Shown: positions 48,168-56,428 of the stretch, piece after piece
Layout: each line of letters starts with the position of its first letter
Position numbering within the stretch: position 1 is the first letter of the stretch
From: Pelomonas sp. Root1237
GTDB taxonomy: Bacteria; Pseudomonadota; Gammaproteobacteria; Burkholderiales; Burkholderiaceae_C
Assembly: GCF_001425055.1 (NCBI RefSeq)
Contig: NZ_LMDK01000020.1
Location: 195,310-259,309 of the forward strand
Direction of reading: 5' to 3'
Length of the DNA: 64,000 nucleotides
Notes under the pieces: generated by a model
Told to the model about the DNA's origin: nothing
The model's input: only the letters and a program-made list of their open reading frames with translations
Database searches by the model: none
Position numbers and translations under genes: made by a program

Positions 48168-48215
48168 TCCCGCCGGGCGGGAGCTGAGCCCCTTCGGGCT
48201 GCCGAGCGGGGCTCA
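48168..48215. repeat. Two-hairpin intergenic repeat, copy 2 (MFS-acetyltransferase)
   Basis: The palindrome TCCCGCCGGGCGGGA (48168-48182) is followed by a perfect stem TGAGCCCC/GGGGCTCA (48185-48192 with 48208-48215) with loop TTCGGGCTGCCGAGC. The loop ending GCCGAGC and the order of the two hairpins match copy 1 at 40571-40618, whereas the stem bases differ on both sides in a compensating way. The last three bases form the stop codon of the MFS gene. Confidence 0.7.
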
Positions 48216-49481
48216 TGCTGTCACCACTTCAACCGGCTTGGGCAGTTCGCGCACGCCGCGGATGACTGGGTGACGCCAGGCCAGGGCCGCCAGCAGGCAC
48301 GCGCCTACGCCCGAGAAGGCCAGCGCCGAGCGCAGGCCCATGTGCTCGCCCAGCCAGCCACCGATCAGTGCGCCCGGCCCGGCAGGCAGCAGGATGAGCC
48401 AGCGCATCGTGCTCGTCATGCGGCCCAGCATGGGCGCCGGCGTGACAGCCTGGCGCAGCGACAGGAAGTTGATGAAGATCAGCACGGCACCGAAGCCGAA
48501 GGCGACCAGCATCACGCCAAAGCTGACCACGCCCAGATGACCCGCCGGCGCCAGCGCCAGCTGCAGCCAGCCGACGCCGCAGGCCGCATAACCCAGCACC
48601 AGGCATGGCCCCGGGCCGATGCGGCGGCTGATGCGGTGGCCGAAGATGCTGGCCAGCACGGTACCGGCGCCCAGCGCGACGTAGGACAAGCCGACCGTCT
48701 GCGGCGCGAGCTGCAGCTCGCGCGTTGCAAACAGGATCTGCACGACCAGGGCGGCGTTGTGGAAGAGCTGCCAGCCACCGGTGGCGGTGGCCAGGCTGAT
48801 GAGCAGCTTGTGCGAGCGCACGAAAGCCAGGCCTTCCTTCAACGAGGGCCAGAAAGCGCCGCGCGTGGCAGACAACTGCTCCTGCACGCGGATGCCACGC
48901 AGGATGACTGCCGACGCGAGCAGGGCCACGGCATCCACGGCCAGGGCCAGCGGAGCGCCCAGCAGCCTGATCAGCACGCCGGCCAGGCCCGGCCCGACGA
49001 CCTCGGCGCCAGAACCGGCCAAGGCGTTCTTGGCATGCGCCTCGACAAGCCGCTCGCGTGGCACCACCTGGGTCAGCACGATCTGCGCGGCGCTGCCAGC
49101 TGTCGTGTGCACGGTGCCCAGCACGAAACCGACGACATACAGCCAGCCCATGCCCAGCCAACCCATCCAGGCGGCCAAGGGCACCGTGGCCACGGCAAAA
49201 GCGAGCAGGGTCTCGCCGGCCACATAGACCGGCAGCTTGCGCATGCGATCCAGCAGCACGCCCGAAGGCAGCGAGAACAGCACGAAGGGCAGGATCTCCA
49301 TCGCCTGCAGCAGGCCCATCTGCGTGGGGCTGGCGTTGAGCAGCACCGCAGCGGTCAGCGGCAGGGCCAGCATGGTGACCTGGCCGCCAAGGGAGGAGAT
49401 GAGGATGGACGACCACAGCCGCCGGTAGACCGCGTCGCGCAGCAGGTCGCCGGGCGCGAGGGTGAAAAACTTGGAGAACAT
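48213..49481 (-). CDS. MFS transporter (MFS_3, enterobactin-exporter-like)
   Basis: This 422-residue inner-membrane transporter has about 12 hydrophobic helices. RLWSSILISSLGGQVTMLAL is helix one, SLPSGVLLDRMRK is the MFS motif A-like loop between helices two and three, and AQIVLTQVVPRERLVEAHA is typical of the EntS/MFS_3 group. It is likely an exporter of a small molecule; the substrate is unknown. ATG 49481 is clear. Its stop lies inside a hairpin repeat. Confidence 0.88.
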   Translation of the reverse strand: MFSKFFTLAPGDLLRDAVYRRLWSSILISSLGGQVTMLALPLTAAVLLNASPTQMGLLQAMEILPFVLFSLPSGVLLDRMRKLPVYVAGETLLAFAVATVPLAAWMGWLGMGWLYVVGFVLGTVHTTAGSAAQIVLTQVVPRERLVEAHAKNALAGSGAEVVGPGLAGVLIRLLGAPLALAVDAVALLASAVILRGIRVQEQLSATRGAFWPSLKEGLAFVRSHKLLISLATATGGWQLFHNAALVVQILFATRELQLAPQTVGLSYVALGAGTVLASIFGHRISRRIGPGPCLVLGYAACGVGWLQLALAPAGHLGVVSFGVMLVAFGFGAVLIFINFLSLRQAVTPAPMLGRMTSTMRWLILLPAGPGALIGGWLGEHMGLRSALAFSGVGACLLAALAWRHPVIRGVRELPKPVEVVTA

Positions 49482-49624
49482 GACGCTTGAGGCTCCGACA
49501 GGACTCGACGGGCGGGTCAGCCCCGCCGGGATGAAACGACGCGCAGGGGCGTCAGTCGAGGTCGAGCAACTTGGTCATGCGCTGCATGCTAGCAGCGCGG
49601 CCGCGCGGTGTCGCGTGCCGGTGG
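49482..49624. other. Short gap with an inverted repeat and a possible 11-codon leader peptide
   Basis: On the minus strand the stem GCGCTGC/GCAGCGC with loop TAGCAT (49578-49597) follows the DUF296 gene. Within and after it lies a tiny open frame, MQRMTKLLDLD, that stops ~70 bases before the MFS start. The hairpin lacks a T-run. The peptide could be a leader of the MFS gene or chance. Confidence 0.3.
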
Positions 49625-49993
49625 TCACGGCTTGCGGACGACAAGTTCGGCGTAGCCGGTGGCCGAATCGAATTCGCGCGACAGCGAGCCGGTAGGCAGC
49701 GACGCAATCAGCAACTCGGCCGTCGTGCGCACCTCACAGCCGACACACACATGGCCGCCGAACACGCGACCCGCCGCATCGGACACGCTGGCATGCAGAT
49801 GCGCGCCATCGGGCGTCAGGCTGCCGCTGAGCGTCAGGATTTCGAGCGGCCCGGCGATGGTGGTCGGCTCCGGTTCGCCAGCGAAGCGCAATTGCGCATG
49901 AACGAGGCTGCCGATGCCGGCGACGACAAAGCCGGTGCGGCCTTCCAGCGCGCCGCGCAGGTCGTCCCCGGGGTTCAGGCGCAAGACCTCCAC
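49625..49993 (-). CDS. PPC/DUF296 domain protein
   Basis: This 122-residue cytoplasmic protein consists of one PPC (DUF296) domain, as found in plant AT-hook proteins and small bacterial proteins of unknown role. EVLRLNPGDDLRGALE, FVVAGIGSLVHAQLRF, EILTLSGSLTPDGAHLHASV and VFGGHVCVGCEVRTTAEL are the expected core strands with conserved His residues. The start is GTG 49993, one base after the ggt stop, so the pair is an operon. Confidence 0.9.
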   Translation of the reverse strand: MEVLRLNPGDDLRGALEGRTGFVVAGIGSLVHAQLRFAGEPEPTTIAGPLEILTLSGSLTPDGAHLHASVSDAAGRVFGGHVCVGCEVRTTAELLIASLPTGSLSREFDSATGYAELVVRKP

Positions 49994-49994
49994 T

Positions 49995-51608
49995 TCAGTA
50001 GCCTACGGCCGCGCCATCGCGCCGCGGATCGCTGGCCGCCACATAGCCCTCGACACCCGGATCACCCAGCCGCCAGATGAACTGGCCGGCGCCGAAGTCC
50101 TGGTAGCTGTCGTGGATGTCGCCGATCTCATGGCCGCGCGCGCGCAGCGCCTCGATGGTCGCCGCCGGCATGTGCAGCTCGACGTTGATCGACAAACCTT
50201 CGTTGAAGCGCCAGCGCGGCGCATCGCAGGCAGCCTGCGGGTTCTGGCCGTAGCAGAGCATGCGCACCAGCGTCTGCAGATGCCCCTGCGGCTGCATGTT
50301 GCCGCCCATGACGCCGAAGCTCATCACGGGCGCGCCGTCCTTCGTCAGGAAGGCCGGGATGATGGTGTGGAAGGGCCGCTTGCCCGGTGCGACCTGGTTG
50401 GCGTGGCCGGCCTCCAGCGTGAAGCAATGGCCACGGTTCTGCAGGCTGATGCCATAGCCCGGCAGCACCAGACCAGAGCCGAAGCCCATGTAGTTGCTCT
50501 GGATGAAGCTGACCATCATTCCGGACTCGTCGGCCGCGGTCAGATAGATGGTGCCGCCCTTGATGGGGTTGCCGGCACCGAAGGCCTGGGCGCGCTGCGG
50601 GTCGATGAGCTTGGCGCGCGAAGCAAGGTAGTCGGGATCGAGCAACTGGGCCGCGCTGACCGTCATCGCGCCGGGCTCGGCCACGTAGCGGTAGACGTCG
50701 GCAAAGGCCAGCTTCATCGCTTCGATCATCAGATGCTGGGCCTCGGGGCTGTCGACCTCGTGCGCCGTCACATTGCAATGCGCCAGCAGGCCCAGCGCCA
50801 TCTGTGCGGCGATGCCCTGGCCGTTGGGCGGGATCTCGTGCAACGTATGGCCCGCAAAGTCCTTCGCCAGTGGTGTAACCCACTCAGGCTGATAGCCCGC
50901 CAGGTCGGCCTCGGTCAGCGCGCCGCCGGTCTCGCCCGCAAATCGAACGAGCGCCTTCGCAATCTCGCCGCGGTAGAACGCCTCGCCCTTGGACTCCGCA
51001 ATCAGCTTCAGGCTGCGCGCCGCTTCCTGAAAGCGAAACAGCTCGCCCACCTCGGGCGCTCGCCCTTGCGGCAGAAAAGCCCGAGCAAAGCCGGGCTGCG
51101 ATGTGAGCTCGCTCAACGCCGCCGCCATCGCCCACTTGCCCTGCACGATCGGCGGCACCGCATAGCCGCGCTCGGCGATCTCGATGGCGGGTTGCATCAG
51201 ATCGGCGAACAGCAGCTTGCCGAAGCGCTCGCTCAGTGCGATCCAGCCGCCCACGGCGCCAGGCACGGTCACCGAGCCCCAGCCTCTCCTGGGCATGACC
51301 TGCTCCCCAAAGAACTCCGGCGTCCACGCTGCCGGCGCTGGGCCGGATGCGTTCAGGCCATGCAGCCGCTTGCCGTCCCAAAGGATGCAGAACGCATCCG
51401 AGCCGAGGCCGTTGCTGCAGGGTTCGACCAGCGTCATGCAGGCCGCCGTCGCGATCGCCGCATCGACCGCGTTGCCGCCCGCCTGCAGCATGCGCAACCC
51501 GGCCTGGGCCGCCAGTGGATGCGAGGTCGAGACGATGTTGCGCGCGAACAGCGGGCTGCGCCGGCTTGAATAGCCAGCGCTCCAGTCGAAGTGGGATGCG
51601 GTGTTCAT
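49995..51608 (-). CDS. ggt: Gamma-glutamyltransferase family protein
   Basis: This N-terminal nucleophile hydrolase of 537 residues cleaves gamma-glutamyl bonds or related amides after self-processing. LRMLQAGGNAVDAAIATAAC is the family N-terminal signature, and PNGQGIAAQMALGLL follows. The presumed catalytic Thr353 is in KGGTIYLTAADESGMMVSF, where many relatives have TTHFSVVD. No signal peptide is visible, unlike the periplasmic E. coli enzyme, so it is likely cytoplasmic and may act on another substrate. The ATG at 51608 is clear. Confidence 0.88.
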   Translation of the reverse strand: MNTASHFDWSAGYSSRRSPLFARNIVSTSHPLAAQAGLRMLQAGGNAVDAAIATAACMTLVEPCSNGLGSDAFCILWDGKRLHGLNASGPAPAAWTPEFFGEQVMPRRGWGSVTVPGAVGGWIALSERFGKLLFADLMQPAIEIAERGYAVPPIVQGKWAMAAALSELTSQPGFARAFLPQGRAPEVGELFRFQEAARSLKLIAESKGEAFYRGEIAKALVRFAGETGGALTEADLAGYQPEWVTPLAKDFAGHTLHEIPPNGQGIAAQMALGLLAHCNVTAHEVDSPEAQHLMIEAMKLAFADVYRYVAEPGAMTVSAAQLLDPDYLASRAKLIDPQRAQAFGAGNPIKGGTIYLTAADESGMMVSFIQSNYMGFGSGLVLPGYGISLQNRGHCFTLEAGHANQVAPGKRPFHTIIPAFLTKDGAPVMSFGVMGGNMQPQGHLQTLVRMLCYGQNPQAACDAPRWRFNEGLSINVELHMPAATIEALRARGHEIGDIHDSYQDFGAGQFIWRLGDPGVEGYVAASDPRRDGAAVGY

Positions 51609-51730
51609 GCGCCCGATTCTGCCGGTGTAAGGCTTTGCAACGTGGTCAACGATGCCGGGCGAGGCGTCGTTGTCACCCCAAGCTTGCGCAAGCCGAACCG
51701 AAATCCCCGAACCACCTTGGAGCCCTCAAG

Positions 51731-52015
51731 ATGAACACGCTGAAGACCACGATCGCCACTGCCCTCATCACGCTCGCTTCGGGCGTGGCCCTGGCCCAGA
51801 CTCCGGCTGCCACGCCGGCCACCGCTGCGACACCCGCCACGGCGGCAACACCGGCTACCAAGGCCGCACCGGCCACCGCCGCCACGCCTGCAGTCGCCGC
51901 CACGCCGGCCGATGCAGCCAGCGCTGCCAAGCACGCGCCCAAGCACCATGCGAAGAAGCACGCTGCCGCCAAGACCGGCGACATGCCTGCCAAGACCGAA
52001 ACCAAGACGCAGTAA
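51731..52015 (+). CDS. Small secreted Ala/Pro/Thr-repeat protein
   Basis: This 94-residue protein has a signal peptide (TTIATALITLASGVALAQ). About 40 residues of short Ala-Thr-Pro repeats (AATPATAATPATAATPATK) come next, then a His/Lys/Ala-rich tail (KHAPKHHAKKHAAAK) and GDMPAKTETKTQ. No family is recognised. The composition resembles acid-shock-type or wall/periplasm-associated basic peptides, but that is only a resemblance. It is followed by a strong terminator, which supports it as a separately transcribed gene. Confidence 0.75.
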   Translation: MNTLKTTIATALITLASGVALAQTPAATPATAATPATAATPATKAAPATAATPAVAATPADAASAAKHAPKHHAKKHAAAKTGDMPAKTETKTQ

Positions 52016-52036
52016 GCGCATCAGCGCTCCGCGCAA

Positions 52037-52067
52037 GGCCGTAGCCCGCAATGGCTGCGGCCTTTTT
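52037..52067 (+). terminator. Rho-independent terminator after the Ala/Pro/Thr-repeat gene
   Basis: The stem GGCCGTAGCC/GGCTGCGGCC (one G-U pair) with loop CGCAAT is followed by TTTTT. It starts 21 bases after the stop codon, and the convergent sppA gene ends at 52077. Confidence 0.88.
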
Positions 52068-52076
52068 GTTGCGCGA

Positions 52077-53069
52077 TCAGCGGATCGGCGCCATCTCTTT
52101 CAGTGCTTTCACCGCACCGGCGCCCATGGCCGCGCCAAAACGCTTGGCCAGGCGCTCAGCGACGTTCTCGCGCGGCGTGTAGTCGATGACGTCCTCGGCC
52201 TTGACGACCTCGCGGGCCACATAGTCGAGGTTGCCGAAGTGGTCGGCCAGGCCCAGCTTGACGGCCTGCTCACCGTTCCAGAACAGGCCCGAGAAGGTCT
52301 CCTGCGTCTCCTTGAGCCGCTTGCCGCGGCCTTCGCGCACGACGGCGATGAACTGCTGATGGATCTGGTCCAGCATGGCTTGCGCGTAGGCGCGCTGCTT
52401 GGGGTTCTCCGGACTGAACGGGTCCAGCATGCCCTTGTTCTCGCCGGCGGTCAGCAAGCGGCGCTCGACGCCGACCTTCTCCATCAAACCGGTGAAGCCA
52501 AAGCCATCCATCAGCACGCCGATGGAGCCGACGACCGAGGCCTTGTCGACATAGATCTCGTCGGCCGCTGCGGCGATGTAGTACGCGCCGGAGGCACACA
52601 TCTCCTCGACGACGGCGTAGACCGGCTTGTCGTACTGCTTCTTCAGCCGCTTGATCTCGTCGTAGACGATGCCGGCCTGCACCGGGCTGCCACCGGGCGA
52701 GTTGATGCGCAGCACGACGGCCTGGGCCGCGTCGTCCTTGAAGGCGTCTTTCAGCGCGGCCAGCAACTGCTCGGCGCTGGCCTCGGTGTCGGCGGCGATC
52801 TCGCCACGCACCTCGACCAGGGCGGTGTGCGGCGTCGTCGACGGCGTCACGTGCTTGCCCTGCAGCCACAGGCTGTAGACCAGCAGGGCCGCCAGCAGCA
52901 GCCAGAACAGCCGGAACACCGTGCGCCAGCGTCGCTCCAGCCGCCGCTCGCGCAGGAAGTCGCGCGCCAGCTGGGCCAGCAGCGTCTCGTTTTGCGGCGT
53001 GAGCTGTACCGGCACGCCGACGGGCTCGGGCATCGGGGGCGGCAGGGAGTCGTCGGAGGTGCTGCTCAT
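52077..53069 (-). CDS. sppA: Signal peptide peptidase SppA, short (36K) type
   Basis: This membrane-bound S49 peptidase degrades cleaved signal peptides. The 330-residue chain has a cytoplasmic N-terminus, one membrane helix at ~51-69 (VFRLFWLLLAALLVYSLWLQ), LRINSPGGSPVQAG, the catalytic Ser160 in MCASGAYYIA, VDKASVVGSIGV, and the catalytic Lys212 in TAGENKGMLDPF. ATG 53069 is used. Its start overlaps no gene, but the Rieske stop lies directly upstream (53071), so it belongs to the HAD-Rieske-sppA operon. Confidence 0.95.
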   Translation of the reverse strand: MSSTSDDSLPPPMPEPVGVPVQLTPQNETLLAQLARDFLRERRLERRWRTVFRLFWLLLAALLVYSLWLQGKHVTPSTTPHTALVEVRGEIAADTEASAEQLLAALKDAFKDDAAQAVVLRINSPGGSPVQAGIVYDEIKRLKKQYDKPVYAVVEEMCASGAYYIAAAADEIYVDKASVVGSIGVLMDGFGFTGLMEKVGVERRLLTAGENKGMLDPFSPENPKQRAYAQAMLDQIHQQFIAVVREGRGKRLKETQETFSGLFWNGEQAVKLGLADHFGNLDYVAREVVKAEDVIDYTPRENVAERLAKRFGAAMGAGAVKALKEMAPIR

Positions 53070-53070
53070 A

Positions 53071-53457
53071 TCAATCTTCAAAAGCGGGTTTGGTGTCGCG
53101 GGTCGGGTGCCAGTAGACCTCGCCATCGCGCTCGGTCAGGTCGATCTTCGTCAAGCGGCCGCGGTTGCAGGGGCCCATGACGCATTGGCCGGTCGATGGT
53201 TCGTAGACGGCGCCATGGATGCTGCACATGATGAAGCGCTTGTCGCTGTCCAGGAACTCGCCTTCCTGCCAGTCCATCTCGGTGGGCACATGGGCGCAGC
53301 GGTTCAGGTAGGCGACCGCCTTGCCGTCGAAACGCAGCGCGAAGGCCCGCACCGGCTCGCGCCACTGGATGACGTCGAAGCTGACGGCCTTGCCGCGCTC
53401 CACGAGTTCGGCCGAAGCGCACAGGTGCTGCAGCGGCGCGACTTCGGGCTCAGGCAT
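53071..53457 (-). CDS. Rieske [2Fe-2S] protein
   Basis: This 128-residue soluble ferredoxin-like protein has cluster ligands Cys54/His56 in RCAHVPTEMDW and Cys78/His81 in MCSIHGAVYEP, the NirD/biphenyl-ferredoxin-like arrangement. It has no membrane anchor. Its partner is unknown; such proteins are often found beside sppA and a HAD phosphatase in betaproteobacteria. The ATG overlaps the end of the HAD gene by eight bases. Confidence 0.92.
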   Translation of the reverse strand: MPEPEVAPLQHLCASAELVERGKAVSFDVIQWREPVRAFALRFDGKAVAYLNRCAHVPTEMDWQEGEFLDSDKRFIMCSIHGAVYEPSTGQCVMGPCNRGRLTKIDLTERDGEVYWHPTRDTKPAFED

Positions 53458-54115
53458 GCGCGATCAACCAGTCATGCAGCTCGCGTGTCGAGTGCGCAAC
53501 GAAGAGCGGCTTGAACTCGGCAAAGGTCTCGTGGTCATGCGCGCCAAAACTGACCGCGACGCAGGGCACGCCGGCATTGACGGCCAATTGCAGGTCGTGC
53601 GTTGTGTCGCCGATCATCAGCGTGCGCTCGGGCTCGGTGCCGAACTCCTTCATCAGCTCCAGCAGCATCTGCGGGTGCGGCTTGGAACGCGTCTGGTCGG
53701 CTGTGCGCGTGCCGTCGAACAAATGACCCAGTTCGCTGGACGCCAGCACGCGGTCCAGGCCCGCGCGGTTCTTGCCGGTCGCCACGGCCAGCCAGTGATG
53801 CCTCGCCTTCAAGGCCTCCAGCATCTCGAGCGTGCCCTCGAACAGCGACAGCTCGTGCTCCGAGGCGAGATAGTGGTGGCGGTAGCGCAGGCCCAGCTCG
53901 GGGTAGCGCTCCTCGGCCAGGCCGGGCACGGCATGCTCCAGCGCATCGCGCAGGCCCAGGCCGATGACATAGCGGCAGTTCTCGAACCCGGGCTCGGGCA
54001 GACCGATGTCCACGGCGGCGCGCTGGATGCAGCGGGCAATCAGCGCCGTGGAGTCAAACAGGGTGCCGTCCCAGTCGAAGGCGATCAGGTCGAATTGTTG
54101 CGGGCGGGAGGTCAT
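53450..54115 (-). CDS. HAD-superfamily phosphatase (phosphoglycolate phosphatase/Gph-like)
   Basis: This 221-residue haloacid-dehalogenase-type hydrolase has motif I FDWDGTLFDS (Asp14 nucleophile, Asp16), motif II AVATGKNRAGL, motif III Lys in SKPHPQMLLE, and motif IV MIGDTTHDLQLA. The cap is alpha-helical, type C1. The substrate could be phosphoglycolate or another small phosphate ester. ATG 54115 is chosen because it begins just before motif I; the open frame extends to 54187. In many relatives this gene stands next to rluC, as it nearly does here. Confidence 0.9.
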   Translation of the reverse strand: MTSRPQQFDLIAFDWDGTLFDSTALIARCIQRAAVDIGLPEPGFENCRYVIGLGLRDALEHAVPGLAEERYPELGLRYRHHYLASEHELSLFEGTLEMLEALKARHHWLAVATGKNRAGLDRVLASSELGHLFDGTRTADQTRSKPHPQMLLELMKEFGTEPERTLMIGDTTHDLQLAVNAGVPCVAVSFGAHDHETFAEFKPLFVAHSTRELHDWLIAHA

Positions 54116-54152
54116 GAAGGGATTGTCGATGTTCGGGCTTTCGCCTTGAGAC

Positions 54153-55466
54153 TCAGGGGCGCTCGACTTGGCGCAAGCGAGATGCATAACCGGGGATCGG
54201 CTCCAGCCGGCAAGGCTGACGGGCGCCTTCGGCGGCCGGTTCGGTGAACAGCCGGACTGCGGGCGATTCGAGTGTCACGCCGGCCTCAAGCAGGATGTCC
54301 CAGATGGCTTCGTAGCGCGCTGCCACATCGGCCGCATTGCCAGTGCAGAAGGCTTCCCTCAGCACCGCGGCGACGGGATTGCAGCTGACTGGAGAGTTCT
54401 TCGGCTGATACGGCACGGTGGCGCCACGCGCCCAGCTTGCGAAATGCGGCCTCCACGCCTCGAATTGCTCCTGATCCCCGCCTGCTTCCCAGAAGGCTGC
54501 CATGACGAAGCAGCCCTTGGCCGGCCCGGCGGCTTCGATGAGCCGGTCAAAAGCATCGAGCTGGCCTTGCTGGGTCGCCACGCCCAACAGCCAATGCGGC
54601 CCAGGCCCGCCCAGGATCATTGGCTGCTCACCGAAGTAGGACATCACCTCGGGTTCGCGCAATCGCTGCTCGATCACCGCCCACGGCAGGCCGCCAGCAG
54701 CCAATTCGTGCGCATGGCCGGCTCGCTCTTGGAGCGTCAAAGGCGCCAGGCCCCAGCGCTGCCGAAATCGCTCCACCTCGGCGCCCTCGGCACGCGCCCA
54801 GAGCTGAAGCAACCACCAACGCCGAGTTTGCATCGACGCCTCCCGCAGGGACTGCTCGGCCAACCAATGGTAGAGCTCCGGATGCCGCGTACAACCGGGC
54901 CCTGCGCAAACAGCCGCGACCGCCAGAGGCATTGCGAGGCCCGACCTGCCCTGCTTGGACAAGCGCTGCCAGAAGGCCGGCATCCTCGGCTCGGCGCCCT
55001 CGACGTATTGCCCCATTGCCTCGGCCCAGGCGAATGCCTGCGATCCCGCTCGCAGGTCGCACCAAACGTCGTCGGCGGCGCCCACATCCGCCAACAGCGT
55101 GTCGCGGTGCCGGGGGCGGGCCTGCCCATCGCGCAACGGCTTCATCTCGACCACCAGCTTCAGCCCCAACTGCTCCATCCGCTTCTGAACTGTTGCCACG
55201 CGGCGCTTGGCCAGCGCCGTCTGCGCTCTCTTGGCCGGCGACAAGTGCAGGGCCAGCTCGTTCGCCGGGCACTGCGCGGCACGCACCGCCAACTCGTTCA
55301 GGGCGACAAGGCCGTCGCGTGTCAGTCGATCGGTGCGCGCTTCGAATTGCAGGGGAATGGGCGCAGGCGGCATGATCGTCATGGCGGCCACCCACGAGCC
55401 GCCCAGAGAGGCCGCGACGATGAAGGCCGCCCGGCCCAACCGCTCAAGCGCCCGCCACAACTTCAT
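54153..55466 (-). CDS. Membrane-anchored protein of unknown function
   Basis: This 437-residue protein has one N-terminal hydrophobic helix (AAFIVAASLGGSWVAAMTIM) and a soluble, Trp/Arg-rich remainder. The region just after the anchor (QFEARTDRLTRDGLVALNEL, then SPAKRAQTALAKRRVATVQK) weakly recalls an OmpA-type peptidoglycan-binding fold but lacks clear ligand residues. The rest has no recognised motif; Cys pairs such as CAGPGCTRH suggest export. Its ATG overlaps the rluC stop (ATGA), so it is expressed with rluC. It may be a recently acquired gene inserted between rluC and the HAD gene. Confidence 0.7.
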   Translation of the reverse strand: MKLWRALERLGRAAFIVAASLGGSWVAAMTIMPPAPIPLQFEARTDRLTRDGLVALNELAVRAAQCPANELALHLSPAKRAQTALAKRRVATVQKRMEQLGLKLVVEMKPLRDGQARPRHRDTLLADVGAADDVWCDLRAGSQAFAWAEAMGQYVEGAEPRMPAFWQRLSKQGRSGLAMPLAVAAVCAGPGCTRHPELYHWLAEQSLREASMQTRRWWLLQLWARAEGAEVERFRQRWGLAPLTLQERAGHAHELAAGGLPWAVIEQRLREPEVMSYFGEQPMILGGPGPHWLLGVATQQGQLDAFDRLIEAAGPAKGCFVMAAFWEAGGDQEQFEAWRPHFASWARGATVPYQPKNSPVSCNPVAAVLREAFCTGNAADVAARYEAIWDILLEAGVTLESPAVRLFTEPAAEGARQPCRLEPIPGYASRLRQVERP

Positions 55467-56428
55467 GCGGCACTGTCCACCAGGCTTCGGCAATCGGCAG
55501 GCAATGGCGCCTCGCAGGTCACCGTCTCCCCCGTCGCCGGATGCTGGAACTGCAGCCTTCGCGCATGCAAGAACATGCGGTCGAACTTGGCACGCCCGCG
55601 CGCCAGCTCGCGATTTCGCTCGAAGTCGCCGTACTTGGGGTCGCCGACGATGGCGTGACCGGCCTGCTGCAGGTGGACGCGGATCTGGTGGGTGCGGCCG
55701 GTCTTGATGGTCACGTCCAGCAGGCTGAAATGCGGCGTGCGCTGGACGACCTTCACCAGGCTGATCGACCGCTTGGCGCCTTCCTCATCCGCCTTGCCCG
55801 GCCTCACCCAGCGCTCGCCGTCGCCGCCGACGAACTTGACCAGCGGCACGTCGATGACCTTGAGCTTGGCCGGCCAGTCGCCCCAGACCAGGGCGGCATA
55901 GGTCTTGCCCGTCTCGCGCTCGCGCAGCTGATCCTGCAGTGCCACCAGCGCGCTGCGCTTCTTGGCAATCATCAGCAGGCCGGAGGTTTCCTTGTCGAGC
56001 CGGTGCACCAGCTCCAGGAACTTGGCCGTCGGCCGCGAGCGGCGCAGCGCCTCGATGACGCCGTAGCTGACGCCCGAGCCGCCATGCACCGCCACGCCGG
56101 CCGGCTTGTCGATGACAAGCAGGTGCTCATCCTCGAACACCACCGGAAACTCACGCGCCGGCGCCTCGGGCTGAGCCGGGCGCTCGGGCAGGCGCACCGG
56201 CGGGATGCGCACCTCGTCACCAATTTCCAGCCGGGTGTCGGCCTGGGCCCGGCCTTTGTTGACCCTCACTTCGCCGGCCCGGATGACGCGGTAGACGTGG
56301 GTCTTGGGCACACCCTTGAGTTCGCGCAGCAGGAAGTTGTCCAAGCGCTGCCCGGCGGAGCCTTCGTCCACCGTGACCCGGCGCACGGCTGGCGCCGTGG
56401 CAGGGGTTTGCGTGGTGTCGGGTGGCAC
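55463..56428 (-). CDS. rluC: 23S rRNA pseudouridine synthase RluC
   Basis: RluC makes pseudouridines in 23S rRNA (positions 955, 2504 and 2580 in E. coli). After a short leader the S4 RNA-binding domain (RLDNFLLRELKGVPKTHVYR, EVRVNKGRA) is followed by the synthase domain. Its motif VHRLDKETSGLLMIAKK carries the catalytic Asp, and GRTHQIRVHLQQAGHAIVGD is motif III. No ATG is available upstream of the domain. GTG 56428 has AGGGG at a fair distance (321 residues), while GTG 56455 or 56458 would add nine or ten residues. The gene is divergent from rne, a common arrangement. Confidence 0.9.
   Translation of the reverse strand: MPPDTTQTPATAPAVRRVTVDEGSAGQRLDNFLLRELKGVPKTHVYRVIRAGEVRVNKGRAQADTRLEIGDEVRIPPVRLPERPAQPEAPAREFPVVFEDEHLLVIDKPAGVAVHGGSGVSYGVIEALRRSRPTAKFLELVHRLDKETSGLLMIAKKRSALVALQDQLRERETGKTYAALVWGDWPAKLKVIDVPLVKFVGGDGERWVRPGKADEEGAKRSISLVKVVQRTPHFSLLDVTIKTGRTHQIRVHLQQAGHAIVGDPKYGDFERNRELARGRAKFDRMFLHARRLQFQHPATGETVTCEAPLPADCRSLVDSAA

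Noticed and set aside
47331-49490. 719-codon open frame on the plus strand opposite the acetyltransferase and MFS genes
   Set aside because: It is the complement of two well-supported minus-strand genes. Its product is a low-complexity Arg/Gln/His/Ala-rich sequence typical of antisense frames in GC-rich DNA.
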